Shown piece after piece: positions 24,785 through 35,055 of a stretch of 64,000 nucleotides of DNA. The stretch is from Spongilla lacustris (taxonomy: Eukaryota; Porifera; Demospongiae; Spongillida; Spongillidae). The notes beneath the pieces were generated by a model. It did not search any database. It saw nothing but the letters and a program-made list of their open reading frames with translations, and was not told where the DNA came from. The position numbers were made by a program, and so were the translations under genes. The stretch is taken from the NCBI GenBank assembly GCA_949361645.1, contig OX442422.1, forward strand, positions 5,393,642-5,457,641, in the 5' to 3' direction. Within the stretch, counting starts at the first letter, position 1. Each line of letters starts with the position of its first letter.

Positions 24785-24992
24785 TACCCTTATGTACCCT
24801 ACTCCTCCCCTTACCTACTACTACCCCTACCCTTCCCAATACCTATCACTACCTTACTCCTTCCCTTACCTACTGCCATGAGCGCCCCAGCATTTCTGGA
24901 AGGGTGGGGCCAGGATAGGGTAAGGGGTCGTCATTTGACAGCCAAATATTACTATAGGGGTGTTGTCCGCTTTTGGCCGATTCAGTCGGGGT

Positions 24993-25024
<32 letters not shown>

Positions 25025-25245
25025 GCACATGTTGCTTGTAATACTGAATACTTTAATGTTTTATTAGAAGTGGGGGGCCCCCTGGGGATGCCCACGACCT
25101 ACTACCCCTATTCCTCCCCTTACCTACTACTACCCCTACTCCTCCCCTTACCTACTACTACCCCTACTCCTCCCCTTACCTACTACTACCCCTACTCCTC
25201 CCCTTACCTACTACTACCCCTACTCCTCCCCTTACCTACTATTCC
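24785..25245. repeat. 28-bp minisatellite (TACCTACTACTACCCC...) plus 30-base G run
   Basis: Five or more copies of a 28-bp unit (TACCTACTACTACCCCTACT then CCTCCCCT) lie at 25,095-25,245, with related degenerate copies at 24,785-24,885. A run of 30 G occupies 24,993-25,022 between them. The 172-codon frame across it is composition-driven. Confidence 0.9.
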
Positions 25246-25807
25246 CCTGGTGCATGGAGTGAGGTGACCTCAATGGTCACATATGTGATGATGACGAATT
25301 CACTGATACACTACTGCCAGAGTATGAAACATATCTACATGGATACTGTTTATAAGTTGAGTTGACACAGATCACTTTAATTTACAGAACACTGTAATAA
25401 ATGAAGAGATGGTGGACACACCTGTTGCTATCATATCACGAGAGCCGGAGAGAGTAAAAGTTTCACTGGTATCAGTACCAATACTGAGTATAACATTGTT
25501 TATGTACTGAACAATATGTATCATCCATGGCTGAGTTATTTCTGGTTATGACATGTAGATATACATGATTACTGTGTAAATGACATATATACCAAGTTCA
25601 GATCGTAGCTAAGTGATCAGTGTTTCTCTATGTTATCATAATGCAACGTCGGAGGCTCTTATTTATGCATTTTAAAATGCAAAGAACTGTCTTTCCATTA
25701 TTGGGGTATATAAGATTATCAGTGATGAAATGTCTGTGGCTAAGTGAATATATTTAGATGTAGCGTGACTGTTGAAAGCATCCAATTATGAATAAAAAGC
25801 AATGAAA
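25246..25807. other. No recognisable gene
   Basis: Unique AT-rich sequence; nothing seen. Confidence 0.5.
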
Positions 25808-26086
25808 CAAGTAAATAAAAACATTCTCTATGAGAAAGTTGGTGGTATATAGAATTTGAAGGCAATAGTGGTGTAAAAAGTCGGGAAACAAGGGTTGAAT
25901 GATAAGGAAAAACGAAATTAGCATATGCATGAACAATGTATTGTCCTACAATGTTGCCAGGCTAAATATTGGACTATTTCGTTTTTCCTTATCATTCAAC
26001 CCTTGTTTCCCGGCTTTTTACACCACTATTGCCTTCAAATCCTATATACCACCAACTTTCTCATAGAGAATGTTTTTATTTACTTG
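25808..26086. mobile_element. Foldback/MITE-like element, 111-bp arms
   Basis: The left arm 25,808-25,918 (CAAGTAAATAAAAACATTCTC at its start) is the near-perfect reverse complement of the right arm 25,976-26,086, with a loop of about 57 bases. A single-arm copy is at 20,045-20,166. The two mirror-image open frames (ending FLIENVFIYL) are a consequence of the inverted structure. Confidence 0.8.
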
Positions 26087-26950
26087 TGTAATATACATGA
26101 TAAACCCATGTACCTTGCAGTCCGTTTTCAGGTGAAACTACATGTAGGTTCACCTAAGTATCAGTTGTGAGAACATAGGGTAACTATATGCGAGTTCAGA
26201 TACCCAGTACCAGAGTACAATGTGGATTTGACGTGGTATATGTGTGGCAGTGTGGAGGTTAATAGCGATATGCATTGGTAGATATTTAATTTGTTCAATT
26301 TATTGATAAGGTGTGTGTATAAACAGTTAGTTCAGCATTGTTCCCCGGCTTGGTATCACGGTGAACATGTGTTGTTTCTAAGGAAGAGTGTGGACTGTGC
26401 GACCTGGAAGCTGGATTAGTGAGGGACTGTACTGAGAAATCTAGTGACTGTGGCAAGAGAAAAAGTTAACATTTGTAAGTCTTTGTGTTTATCATGCATG
26501 AAATACTATGGGAGTGTCATACACTTACTTTGCAGGTCTCGGAAAATCATTGCTAACGAACACAAGTACGAGTGAACGTCTTCATTCCCAGACCCTCTGT
26601 ACGTGATGTTGCGATAATCAAAGTTACGTACATTTGGGTCTGGGTACGAGACTAGGAGGGGTGCCCCCTTTTGCCGGTGTGGCCCCGCCTACTACTTCGC
26701 CGCCCCACCCCTTGTCACACCCTCATCGGTGCCTCCCCCCGCCCCCACGGCCCCACCCAATTACTGGATCCGCCACTGTTAAACTACGTATCATTTGTGA
26801 GTACAAAGGGCAACTACTATACATGCCGAGTTCAATACACCGATATGCCGCTACGCTACTATAACGTTTTAGCCACGCTAGGCGCTCTTTAATAATATAA
26901 TAATAAACTAAAAGTGTGTGTGTGTGTGGGGGGGGGGGGAGGGGGGGGGG
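26087..26950. other. No gene; transposon-end-like motifs
   Basis: 26,587-26,648 forms a hairpin (CCCAGACCC...TGTACGT against ACGTACATTTGGGTCTGGG), and its right side continues into TACGAGACTAGG. At 26,762-26,779 the sequence ACTGGATCCGCCACTG, preceded by C-rich DNA, reads on the minus strand as CAGTGGCGGATCCAG, which looks like a transposon terminus. A TG/G-run (26,914-26,953) closes the segment and abuts the 5-kb duplication. Confidence 0.45.
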
Positions 26951-27817
26951 GGTTTCTGCCAAAGGCTTTGATATAACATTTCTGCGGTTTTAGAATTTAC
27001 AACAGAAATTCAACACCGGTACCACATTCCACATTCTACTGCCTCCATGCATATTAATCGCTGTTGTATACATACATGTGTCTGTACTATGTGGATATTA
27101 GTCATATATACATTGCCACACCACTTGATGACAACATTCCACGCCCCACCCACCAGCATTCCTAATATATGGTGTCAACATGTTACTTGAATCATTTTCC
27201 CGCAGCAGCAAAAGATGCTCCACCTATTCCTAGCAGAGGATAGAGAACAAGCAAAATGGAATTAACCAGCTGCAGGTATATGTCAGCTGATGTCTTGCGA
27301 CCCAACAAATGGTAAGAATTGGTATTCAGAGTTCAGTGTAATGTTCAGCTGTGTGCATGCATGATCGTGACACAGGGAACCTAGTCGGCCTAGTACTCGG
27401 CTTACGTGTACATGTACATGTACATGCAAATGTATATTGCATCGTGTGTGCGTTGCTATGACTGAAGAGCACTGGTTTACATTCTGTGTCCCTTCACACA
27501 GTTCACAGCAGCCTGTCCCAAATCCTCATCAAACCGTACCTGGCCAGTTGATAGAGCCTTTACATGAGTATTCATGAGGACAGGAATTCCTAGCTTATTC
27601 CATCCACACACACATGACCCCATCATATGACTCCTCCCCTCACATGAGTGTCATCTTGTGTATGTGCAAATGCCTATATACTTGTATAATTGCCTGGCAG
27701 TTGGTTCGATTTGTGTTTGCTGTTCACCAGTGTATATAGTCTTTCCTGGAGTGATGTGATAAAAACGCATGCATAATATTATACGTGCATGTTTTTTTAT
27801 CCTTTGCATGTAGTCCT

Positions 27818-27935
27818 ATCCTGTGGGGTTATCCCTTAGTCCTGTGGGGTTATTCCTTAGTCCTGTGGAGTTATCCCTTAGTCCTATGGGGTTATCCCTT
27901 AGTGACTGTCCTGTGGGGTTATTACTTAGTCCACA
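27818..27935. repeat. 21-bp minisatellite (TTAGTCCTGTGGGGTTATCCC), ~5-6 copies
   Basis: Unit of 21 bases in duplication copy 1. The matching array in copy 2 has about ten units, so copy number changed after duplication. The core AGTCCTGTGG is shared with the 22-bp array at 16-18.7 kb. Confidence 0.9.
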
Positions 27936-28308
27936 GCATGCACACACACACACGCGTCATCAATAGTGATTAATTGCATGGAGGCAGTAGAATGTGGTGT
28001 TGTAAATAACAGAAATGTTAGCAAAACATTATTACTTGGTCTAGGCACTGTGTACATGTGTAGCTGGGTTTGTACAGGTTTAGTCCACATCAGTTGTATA
28101 GAGTTCATTGAGATTGCCGAATGTGTGATCTTCCTTCCCTAGCCCTGAGGATCGAAACTTCTTTGTCATTTGGTCTCTCTACATTACATATCACATCTCC
28201 AGATTACCAAACTGACCACTTTGAATCACAACTGGCTACCTGTACATGTCTCCATGCACTACCAGGATTGCATGGCAATACTTTAAAATAAATTTATATT
28301 AAGATCAT

Positions 28309-28310
<2 letters not shown>

Positions 28311-28339
<29 letters not shown>
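28311..28339. repeat. (G)29 homopolymer
   Basis: Pure run of 29 G. The homologous site in copy 2 (about 34,943-34,954) is only GGGGGTGGGGGG. Confidence 0.95.
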
Positions 28340-28479
28340 AATGCTGTGGAGTGCAGTAGGTCAAAGTACCTAATTATTGTGGTATCCATGCATGGCACGT
28401 CGTGTGATTTGAAATTTTCCATCCTGGCCTGCTAGACGACCGAGCTGTTACTAGATGTTAGTATAGGCCTACGTCAGCG

Positions 28480-29855
28480 ATGGCCACGAACCTGGACGTG
28501 GTGAATAGTCAGCCAACTAGTGACGGGCCTCCACGAGTTGATGCTCAGATAATCACTGCACTTTATGTAAGTATAAGGATGTACACAGTTGTGTTGTCTA
28601 TACGATCGAGCGTTATAAAATAGAAACTTCAGCATGCAGTGACCGGGCCCAGCCATGACCAGCCACATCAGGTAAGTACGCGCATACACTGGTACAAAAT
28701 TGTACGACAGTTATAACTTTTGAAAGTGTCAGCCTGAGTCTGTGATCGGACGCTACCCTGACCCGCCTCCAGATTACTCGGATATACATCAGGTAAATAG
28801 CCGCATACTGGTATAAATATTCCATCTGATTATTCATTGTAGCTTCAAGTCCCTCCACTGCCTACCGTTGTAGCAGGAACATCAGGTAATACTATGACTG
28901 TTTATTCATGCAGCAATATGCGTTTAGTTTTACCATGGGGTCCGATATAATATATCCAATAGTTAGGTATAGATTATAATTAGTGTATTGCCGTTGGATA
29001 GCAAGTTTGCCGCAATAGTCCTGTGCATGGGTGTAAACAAGCGTGAACGAACAAAACAGCACGTTATAGTGGTATAAAATTATCTTTTTAAAACACCAGT
29101 CCTATTCAGACTTCTGTGTCGTATTTGACCTCTATTTGCATTTGGGCCCGATTTGGTGCATCATGGATTCTAAACGGGGCCTCTCTTGTTTCATATAATA
29201 CGTGCATGCCCTAGCCTGCTGTATACATATGTATGTCTTCGTTATCTCCCTAGCTCATGCATTAGTGCACCCGTCGGCCTCGCCCTCGCGGCGCCAGCGA
29301 CAAGCATCGATAGAACTGGTACGTACACCGGTCAGCCCTAGGAGTACGAACCCACATTGGCAGTACTACGAGGAACTTCCCCGAACCCATCCGCTTAATA
29401 TCTGGCATTGCTGTTGCTATGCGGAGGATGCGGAAATTATGTTGTGGTTAGACCCTTCAAAGAAGGGTCCGCTACGCGCACTCTGTCTGGTATTACTGGA
29501 CACGATAATAGTACTGCTGTGTCTCTTATTGCTCACACCAATTATTCTTATTTTACCAGTGATTGCGATTTTCTGGATGCTTGGAGTTTGCTGTGTCGAA
29601 GGTTTTATGGAATGTACAGACGGCGATGATTTCTGCGAGGATTGCTTCGAGGATGCGTGGGAAACTAATGACGATGATGATCATATTTGCTGTATTCTAG
29701 CTCCGTGCAATAAAGGAAATCTTTGTACGCTGACCGTACTTTTGGCCTGGTCGATCATCTGCCCCTGCCCTCCTGGTTTCGCAACGGTAGTGTGCTTGGG
29801 CATGTACTGTTTTTATAACTGTATCCGTCATAAGGAGTGCGTACATTTCCTTTAA
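28480..29855 (+). CDS. PPxY-containing, cysteine-rich membrane protein, paralogue 1 (five exons)
   Basis: Exons: 28,480-28,566; 28,633-28,671; 28,733-28,792; 28,843-28,885; 29,254-29,855, giving 276 codons plus stop. All introns are GT-AG; the first three are phase 0 and the last is phase 1. The model is supported by the paralogue at 35,056, where every exon, junction and phase is kept and exon 1 differs by an in-frame 9-base indel. The N-terminal 150 residues are hydrophilic, with a PPxY motif (PPDY, residues 54-57; a ligand for WW domains such as Nedd4-type ligases), a PPLP stretch and a YEEL sorting-like motif (115-118). A CCC cluster (129-131) precedes a long hydrophobic segment (about 152-190). 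An acidic Cys/Asp loop (192-222) follows, then a second hydrophobic segment (233-263) containing ICPCPPGF. I recognise no family; a membrane adaptor for ubiquitin ligases is inference only. An in-frame ATG at 29,202 lies in the intron and is not the start. A second acceptor at 29,265 would shorten the product by four residues. Confidence 0.8.
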
Positions 29856-30209
29856 CCTGCATCTTTTAAAAAGTGTATAAAAATTCCCTATCAGCCGCTC
29901 TCTTTTCAAATGTGCATGAGTGTTTCAATTGAATGTTCAGTTTAACATATATTATCCCTGAACGAAGCAAACCTAGGCCTGATGTTTACGCAATAGTGGT
30001 AAAGTCTGGGTTTACGCATCGCGCAAATTCTGTATGATGTCAAATGTTACATTTGGTATATAGCTGTACACTTCCTCGTAAAAGTCAGATCTATATTTAG
30101 CACTATTTAGTGTGACAGTTTTTATTTTTAGATCTACAGCTAGCTACTACTCGTAATTTTAATTCATAACTTCAAATTGGTTAGCGTTGATGAATTTCCA
30201 AAAAATAGC

Positions 30210-31550
30210 AGTGTACAGGCCTAGGGTTGCCGAAAGTCAGGCCGGGGTCCGGCCTGTAACCGGCCGGCCTGACATCGACATCCCCGGCCTGCCAGGTCGG
30301 TGTTACTAATATATTCATAGCTAATTGATAATTTGATCGCTTAGATTGTACAAATGGCCTTGAATGTTGTTCAGACTCATTTGTGCTGCGCACGAATCCA
30401 CTTCAGGTACTCCACTTTTAACATCTGTGCTTCCTCCAACCCCTATCTTTGGATACATAATCCAGATCGACGAATTCGTAATTACCGTAGAGTATTGGCC
30501 CCCCTCCAAAAAAAAAAAAAGTTTAAACGAGCGCATCGACGTAATCATGAACATAGCTGCGTGCCATACTTTAAACTCCTGCTGGAGTGCCAGTTCTTTC
30601 CTGAAATGTTTAAACAGGTACGCGGAAGCTATAACGATTACGTCGATATACGTTTGTTAAACACGGGCTATTTTTTTCTGTGGGGTGGATGGGGAGGGGG
30701 ATATATCGCGGTACTCTAAAGCATTCGTCAGGTTGGAATTCCCACTAAGTAGAAAACAAAACACTAATTCTACTTCCATTGTTTGGTCGGTGTACAGCCG
30801 GAGTCTATATCTGTCATATAAAAGAATTAAAGAACTCTAGCTGCTCAAAGCTAAAAAGCCCCACTTGAACAGTATTTTACAATGAAGCTTAAGGTTTCCC
30901 CATTATCTGTGTCATGCACCACTCATATTTTACGTCATCTGTTGATCACAACTCCATGCATGAGTTGCACTTGCAACCTTATACATGTAAGTACATGTAT
31001 ACATTTTTGTTAACGACAAAGTGAGTTTCTCAGTCCCGTGCACAACTGACCATGTTAAAGAACTCCATTATTCGCATGACTACTCTAATGCATCATGTAC
31101 ATGTTAATCACTTGGAACAGGCTAGGAATCTATAACCCACATCAATGAAGCTGCGGTCCAGTACATCCCCACCCCCATCCCACCCCCACCCCTTCACCTC
31201 CATAAAAATGGTTCGTATAGTGTATGTAATGTGTATGTATGTATAGTTAATAGAATATTTGCACTTCCAATACTGCCAATTAATGCCACACATGCAGAGT
31301 CAGTAATCCTTCCTAACTGAGACAGAGCACCCTGAAATCAGTCAAAGCTTTGCATCTATATATGATATCTGATAACATGCACAATGCATGTAATTGCTGG
31401 CGCATGCATTGGTGTGACAATCTACTCCCCCCTTTGTGGGCGGATCCCGGCCTGTCAGGTGAGAGTCCGGCCTGCCAGGCCAAGCGGACAGTCCGGCCTG
31501 GCAGGCCGACCTGTCAGGCCGGACTGGCCTTCGGCAACCCTGAGTATACA
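30210..31550. mobile_element. hAT-like non-autonomous DNA transposon with target-site duplication
   Basis: The element runs from about 30,222 to 31,542. Its ends are inverted: TAGGGTTGCCGAAAG on the left and the reverse complement of CCTTCGGCAACCCTG on the right. It is flanked by AGTGTACA (30,210-30,217) and AGTATACA (31,543-31,550), an 8-bp duplication with one mismatch; four extra bases (GGCC) separate the left copy from the terminus. The paralogous site at 37,151-37,158 holds a single AGTATACA with no insert, so the element arrived after the 5-kb duplication. Eight-base duplications and a CAGGGTTGCC-like end fit the hAT superfamily. Both subterminal regions carry repeated GC-rich CCGGCCTGYCAGG motifs. 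No transposase is seen (longest frame 121 codons, unrecognised). Confidence 0.8.
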
Positions 31551-31985
31551 ACAGGCAAGGAAACATTTGCAGCATGCATGGCGTAGGCTTGGGTGCTGAG
31601 GAAGCTAGGGTTCGCTCCATGCTACCATTTGCGCCGCTCTGCTGGTGCGCCTTTAATTTGCTAAATTTTTATCGGAAGGAACTCCCATCTTCTCCTGATT
31701 CCTCTGTGGACAGTCAGGACAGATATCGATCAACATGATCGAAGTACATGTATTTTGTATTACTTACTTTTGACGAGCTGGCGAAGTTTCTGTACAACAT
31801 GCAATGCTGCCCCATGGTGAACATTTATTTTAAGGTTAAAAGTTGGAGACCTACGTGATGCTTTTGTTTTAGTCTCTGCATGCTTCAAGTCGGCTCTCAC
31901 CACCAGCGCAGCATATTATTTTCAGGTGCTGACACTGCAGAGTATTTCATAAGAGAAACAATATATTAATGTAACACATGTACCT

Positions 31986-32932
31986 GAAAGGAACATTTTA
32001 ATTCTTTCGAGCGTATGCAAGCTGCGGGTTGGAAAACTAGTCAATTTCGTTTTGTCTCAGTAAGCTACTTGTCTGATATCCCCGGCCTCCGCCACCGTTG
32101 AATCATTCCCACCAGTGGGCGTGGTGTTACACAGGAATTCACATCGTTCCCAGACATGTGGACAGGTGCGAGTAAAATTTGTTATCGAATTGTCACTTCG
32201 GGTGTATGTGTTGTAATCTAGGTTCGGTCATCCTATAAAATTTTGAGCGGTCCACGGTTATTACGGTACAGTGAACTACATGTAATTCAATTATTCCTGA
32301 CGGTCACGAACGCGGTCAAGCCAACCGTATCGCCTAGTTTGACGGTTGTGACGGTTGACGGTCGAACTGCGGCGTGAATCACTGTCTAGACTAGATGCAA
32401 AGGTGACATACACATGAGCGCGCATTCTGGTGAGCACATGGGTGGGGTTGAGTATTAAAGTGAACAAGTGTTGTCCTTAAGAGTGAGATGTCATGTGACA
32501 GGAGGGAGGGAGAGGGAGAGTGTGTGCATCTTACAAGATGTACATGTACGCTTAGAAGCTAGTGTTTTTAGTACGGACAATCACCCATGTGTTACTGTAC
32601 ACAGCTTTGTATCCTGTGCATGCTTTAGTTAATTATGAGCAGATAAAATGTCCAGAAAGATTTCAAAGTCCTCAACACCCTGCCCCCTCTCTGCTTCCAT
32701 ATTCCCCTTCCATGCACCACAGCTTCCTCTTCTTTATCCCTTCTCATCCTGAATCATGCCTGATTTTCTGATTGGGGAAGATTTTACATACATGTAGCAT
32801 GCAAGGGTGGCTGTAATGGCAGTGTTTGCAAACATTTCACTAGTTGTGCTATTAATTATCACATTTCTCCTTGGCATGTACATGTACATTTTGCTAACTG
32901 TGTCTTAATGATTTGACGTGTCCTGTCTGTTG
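31986..32932. other. Spacer between duplication copies, no gene seen
   Basis: Unique sequence between the two 5-kb copies. The short frame at 32,562-32,771 has no recognisable motif. Confidence 0.5.
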
Positions 32933-32993
<61 letters not shown>

Positions 32994-32998
32994 TGTGT

Positions 32999-33035
<37 letters not shown>
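32933..33035. repeat. (TG)n microsatellite at the left edge of duplication copy 2
   Basis: About 100 bases of TG with two TATG interruptions. It ends directly at the start of duplicated sequence (GTTTCTGCCAAAGG), the same position relative to the duplication as the TG/G run before copy 1. Confidence 0.96.
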
Positions 33036-33036
<1 letters not shown>

Positions 33037-33528
33037 TTTCTGCCAAAGGCTTTGATAACATTTCTGTGGTTTTATAATATGCAACAGAAATTCAGCACCA
33101 CATTTCAGATACATTCTACTGCCTCCATGCAATTAATCGCTGTTGTATAAATACACGTGTGTGTACTATGTGGATATTAGTTATATATACATTGCCACAC
33201 CACTTGATGACAACATTCCATGCCCCACCCACCAGCATTCCTAATAAATGGTGTCAACATGTTACTTGAATCATCTTCCCGCAGCAGCAAAAAATGCTCC
33301 ACCTATTCCTAGCAGAGGAAGGAGAGCAAGCAAAATGGAATTAACCAGCAGGTATGTCAGCTGATGTCTTGTGATCTACCCACCAAATCACTTTGTTCCC
33401 CCCCCCCCCCCTCCCCCCCCCCCCCCAGTGATTATTTCGCTCCACCTCCTCCACTAAGAATGGCAAATAGTAAGATTTGGTATTCAGAGTTGTAATGTTC
33501 AGCTGTGTGCAGGCATGATCGTGACACA

Positions 33529-33959
33529 GTGGGAACTTAGTCCTAGTAAAGTACAAATGTCTGTAAGCTGCTTCAGCTGATGGTGCCTCAGAGATGCTAG
33601 CATCTTTAATTTGAGTGATGGTAGTCAGGAGATCACCAAAATTTGTACAAAGTGCATTGAAGCATTCATCCACTCGACATGTCCCAATACTCAACCAGCA
33701 GTTCATTAAATTGTGCCACAATGTGCAGTGTTGAGGTGGGGCATGAAGCCACACCCACATCCATGACCTCGGTGTACAGTGACACTGAGCACTGAGGTAG
33801 TGCACATGGCCTCACTCTGCTGCTTGTATGTATGGACTGCAGACACCAGTGGATGATGGAGTGCAGGGGAAAACTTGGGATATTTGTATTATGCATGTTT
33901 GAGTTGTTGGAGTGTTACACAGTCATCTGGTTACCGAGCGTGGGAACTTAGTCCTAGTA
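33529..33959. repeat. 411-bp insertion bounded by a 20-bp direct repeat
   Basis: GTGGGAACTTAGTCCTAGTA occurs at 33,529-33,548 and again at 33,940-33,959. The intervening sequence is absent from duplication copy 1. The minus strand of the insert is open in part (33,341-33,805), with a helical-looking stretch FNALCTNFGDLLTTITQ. I do not recognise the product. It may be an inserted gene or retroposed fragment, or a local duplication that copy 1 has lost. Confidence 0.6.
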
Positions 33960-34353
33960 CTACAAATGGACATTGCATCGAGTATAACGTGTGTGCATTG
34001 CTATGAAAAGCACTGGCTTACATTCTGTGTCCCTTCACACAGTTCACAGCAGCCTGTCCCAAATCCTCATCACACCATACCTGGCCAGTTGATAGAGCCT
34101 TTACATGAGTATTCATGAGGACAGGAATTCCTAGCTTATTCCATCCACACACACATGTCCCCATCATATGACTCCTCCCCTCACATGAGTGTCATCTTGT
34201 GTATGTGCATATGCCTATATATTGAATTGTCTGGCAGTTGGTTCAATTTGTTTTTGCTGTTGATGCATTTGTACAGCTCACCAGTGTACTGATGTATTGT
34301 CTTTCCTGGAGTGATGTGATAAAGTCACATGCATTGTATGTGCATTTTTAAAA

Positions 34354-34571
34354 TCCTATCCTGCGGGGTTATTCCTTAGTCCTGTGAGGTTATCCCTTAG
34401 TCCTGTGGGGTTATCCCTTAGTCCTGTGGGGTTATCCCTTTGTCCTGTGGGGTTATCCCTTAGTCCTGTGGGGTTATCCCTTAGTCCTGTGGGGTTATTC
34501 CTTAGTCCTGTGGGGTTATCCCTTAGTCCTGTGGAGTTATCCCTTAGTCCTATGGGGTTATCACTTAGTCC
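34354..34571. repeat. 21-bp minisatellite, ~10 copies
   Basis: Counterpart of 27,818-27,935 in copy 2, with roughly twice as many TTAGTCCTGTGGGGTTATCCC units. The open frames on both strands are repeat artefacts. Confidence 0.92.
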
Positions 34572-35055
34572 ACAGCATGCACACACACACAATTACACGT
34601 CATCAATAGTGATTAATTACATGGAGGCAGTAGAATGTGGTGTTGAATTCCCATTGTAAATTCTAAAACCACAGAAATGTTAGCAAAACATTATCACTTG
34701 GTCTAGGCACTGTGTGTAGCTGGGTTTGTACAAGGTTAGTCCACATCAATTTTAGAGGTCATTGAGATTGCCGAATGTGTGGATCTTCCTTCCCTAGCCC
34801 TGAGGATCGAAACTTCTTTGTCATTTGGTCTCTCTACATTACATATCACATCTCCAGATTACCAAACTGACCACTTTGAATCACAACTGGCTACCTATAC
34901 ATGTCTCCATGCACAACCAGGATTACATGGCAAAGATCATTTGGGGGTGGGGGGAATGCTGTGAAGTGCAGTAGGTCAAAGTACCTAATTATCGTGGTAT
35001 TCGTGTGATTTGAAATTTCCCATCCTGCTAGAGTACCGAGCGACCGATGTCAGCG

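Larger units (their letters stand above)
26953..31985. repeat. 5-kb tandem duplication B, copy 1
   Basis: Direct repeat of 33,036-37,590. Landmarks shared with copy 2 begin at TTTCTGCCAAAGGCTTTGAT right after a TG/G microsatellite and continue through the five-exon gene to the sequence around 31,925 (GTGCTGACACTGCAGAGTATTT). Copy 1 carries an extra 1.3-kb element (30,222-31,542) and lacks about 400 bp that in copy 2 lie at about 36,505-36,910. Confidence 0.9.

Noticed and set aside
25754..26170. Two similar hydrophobic small proteins on opposite strands
   Set aside because: They are mirror images created by the inverted arms of a foldback element.
29202..29253. ATG at 29,202 as the start of a 217-codon single-exon gene
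   Set aside because: The first 17 codons are absent or non-homologous in the paralogue and lie upstream of a CTAG acceptor. Upstream exons with conserved phases explain the gene better.
33341..33805. 154-codon minus-strand gene
   Set aside because: It runs out of the 411-bp insertion into C-run and duplicated intergenic sequence. Only the insertion part looks coding, so it is reported as an insertion, not a gene.
34356..34659. Leu/Ser/Pro repeat frames on both strands
   Set aside because: Translation of the 21-bp minisatellite (period 7 codons), not conserved in copy number in the duplicate.
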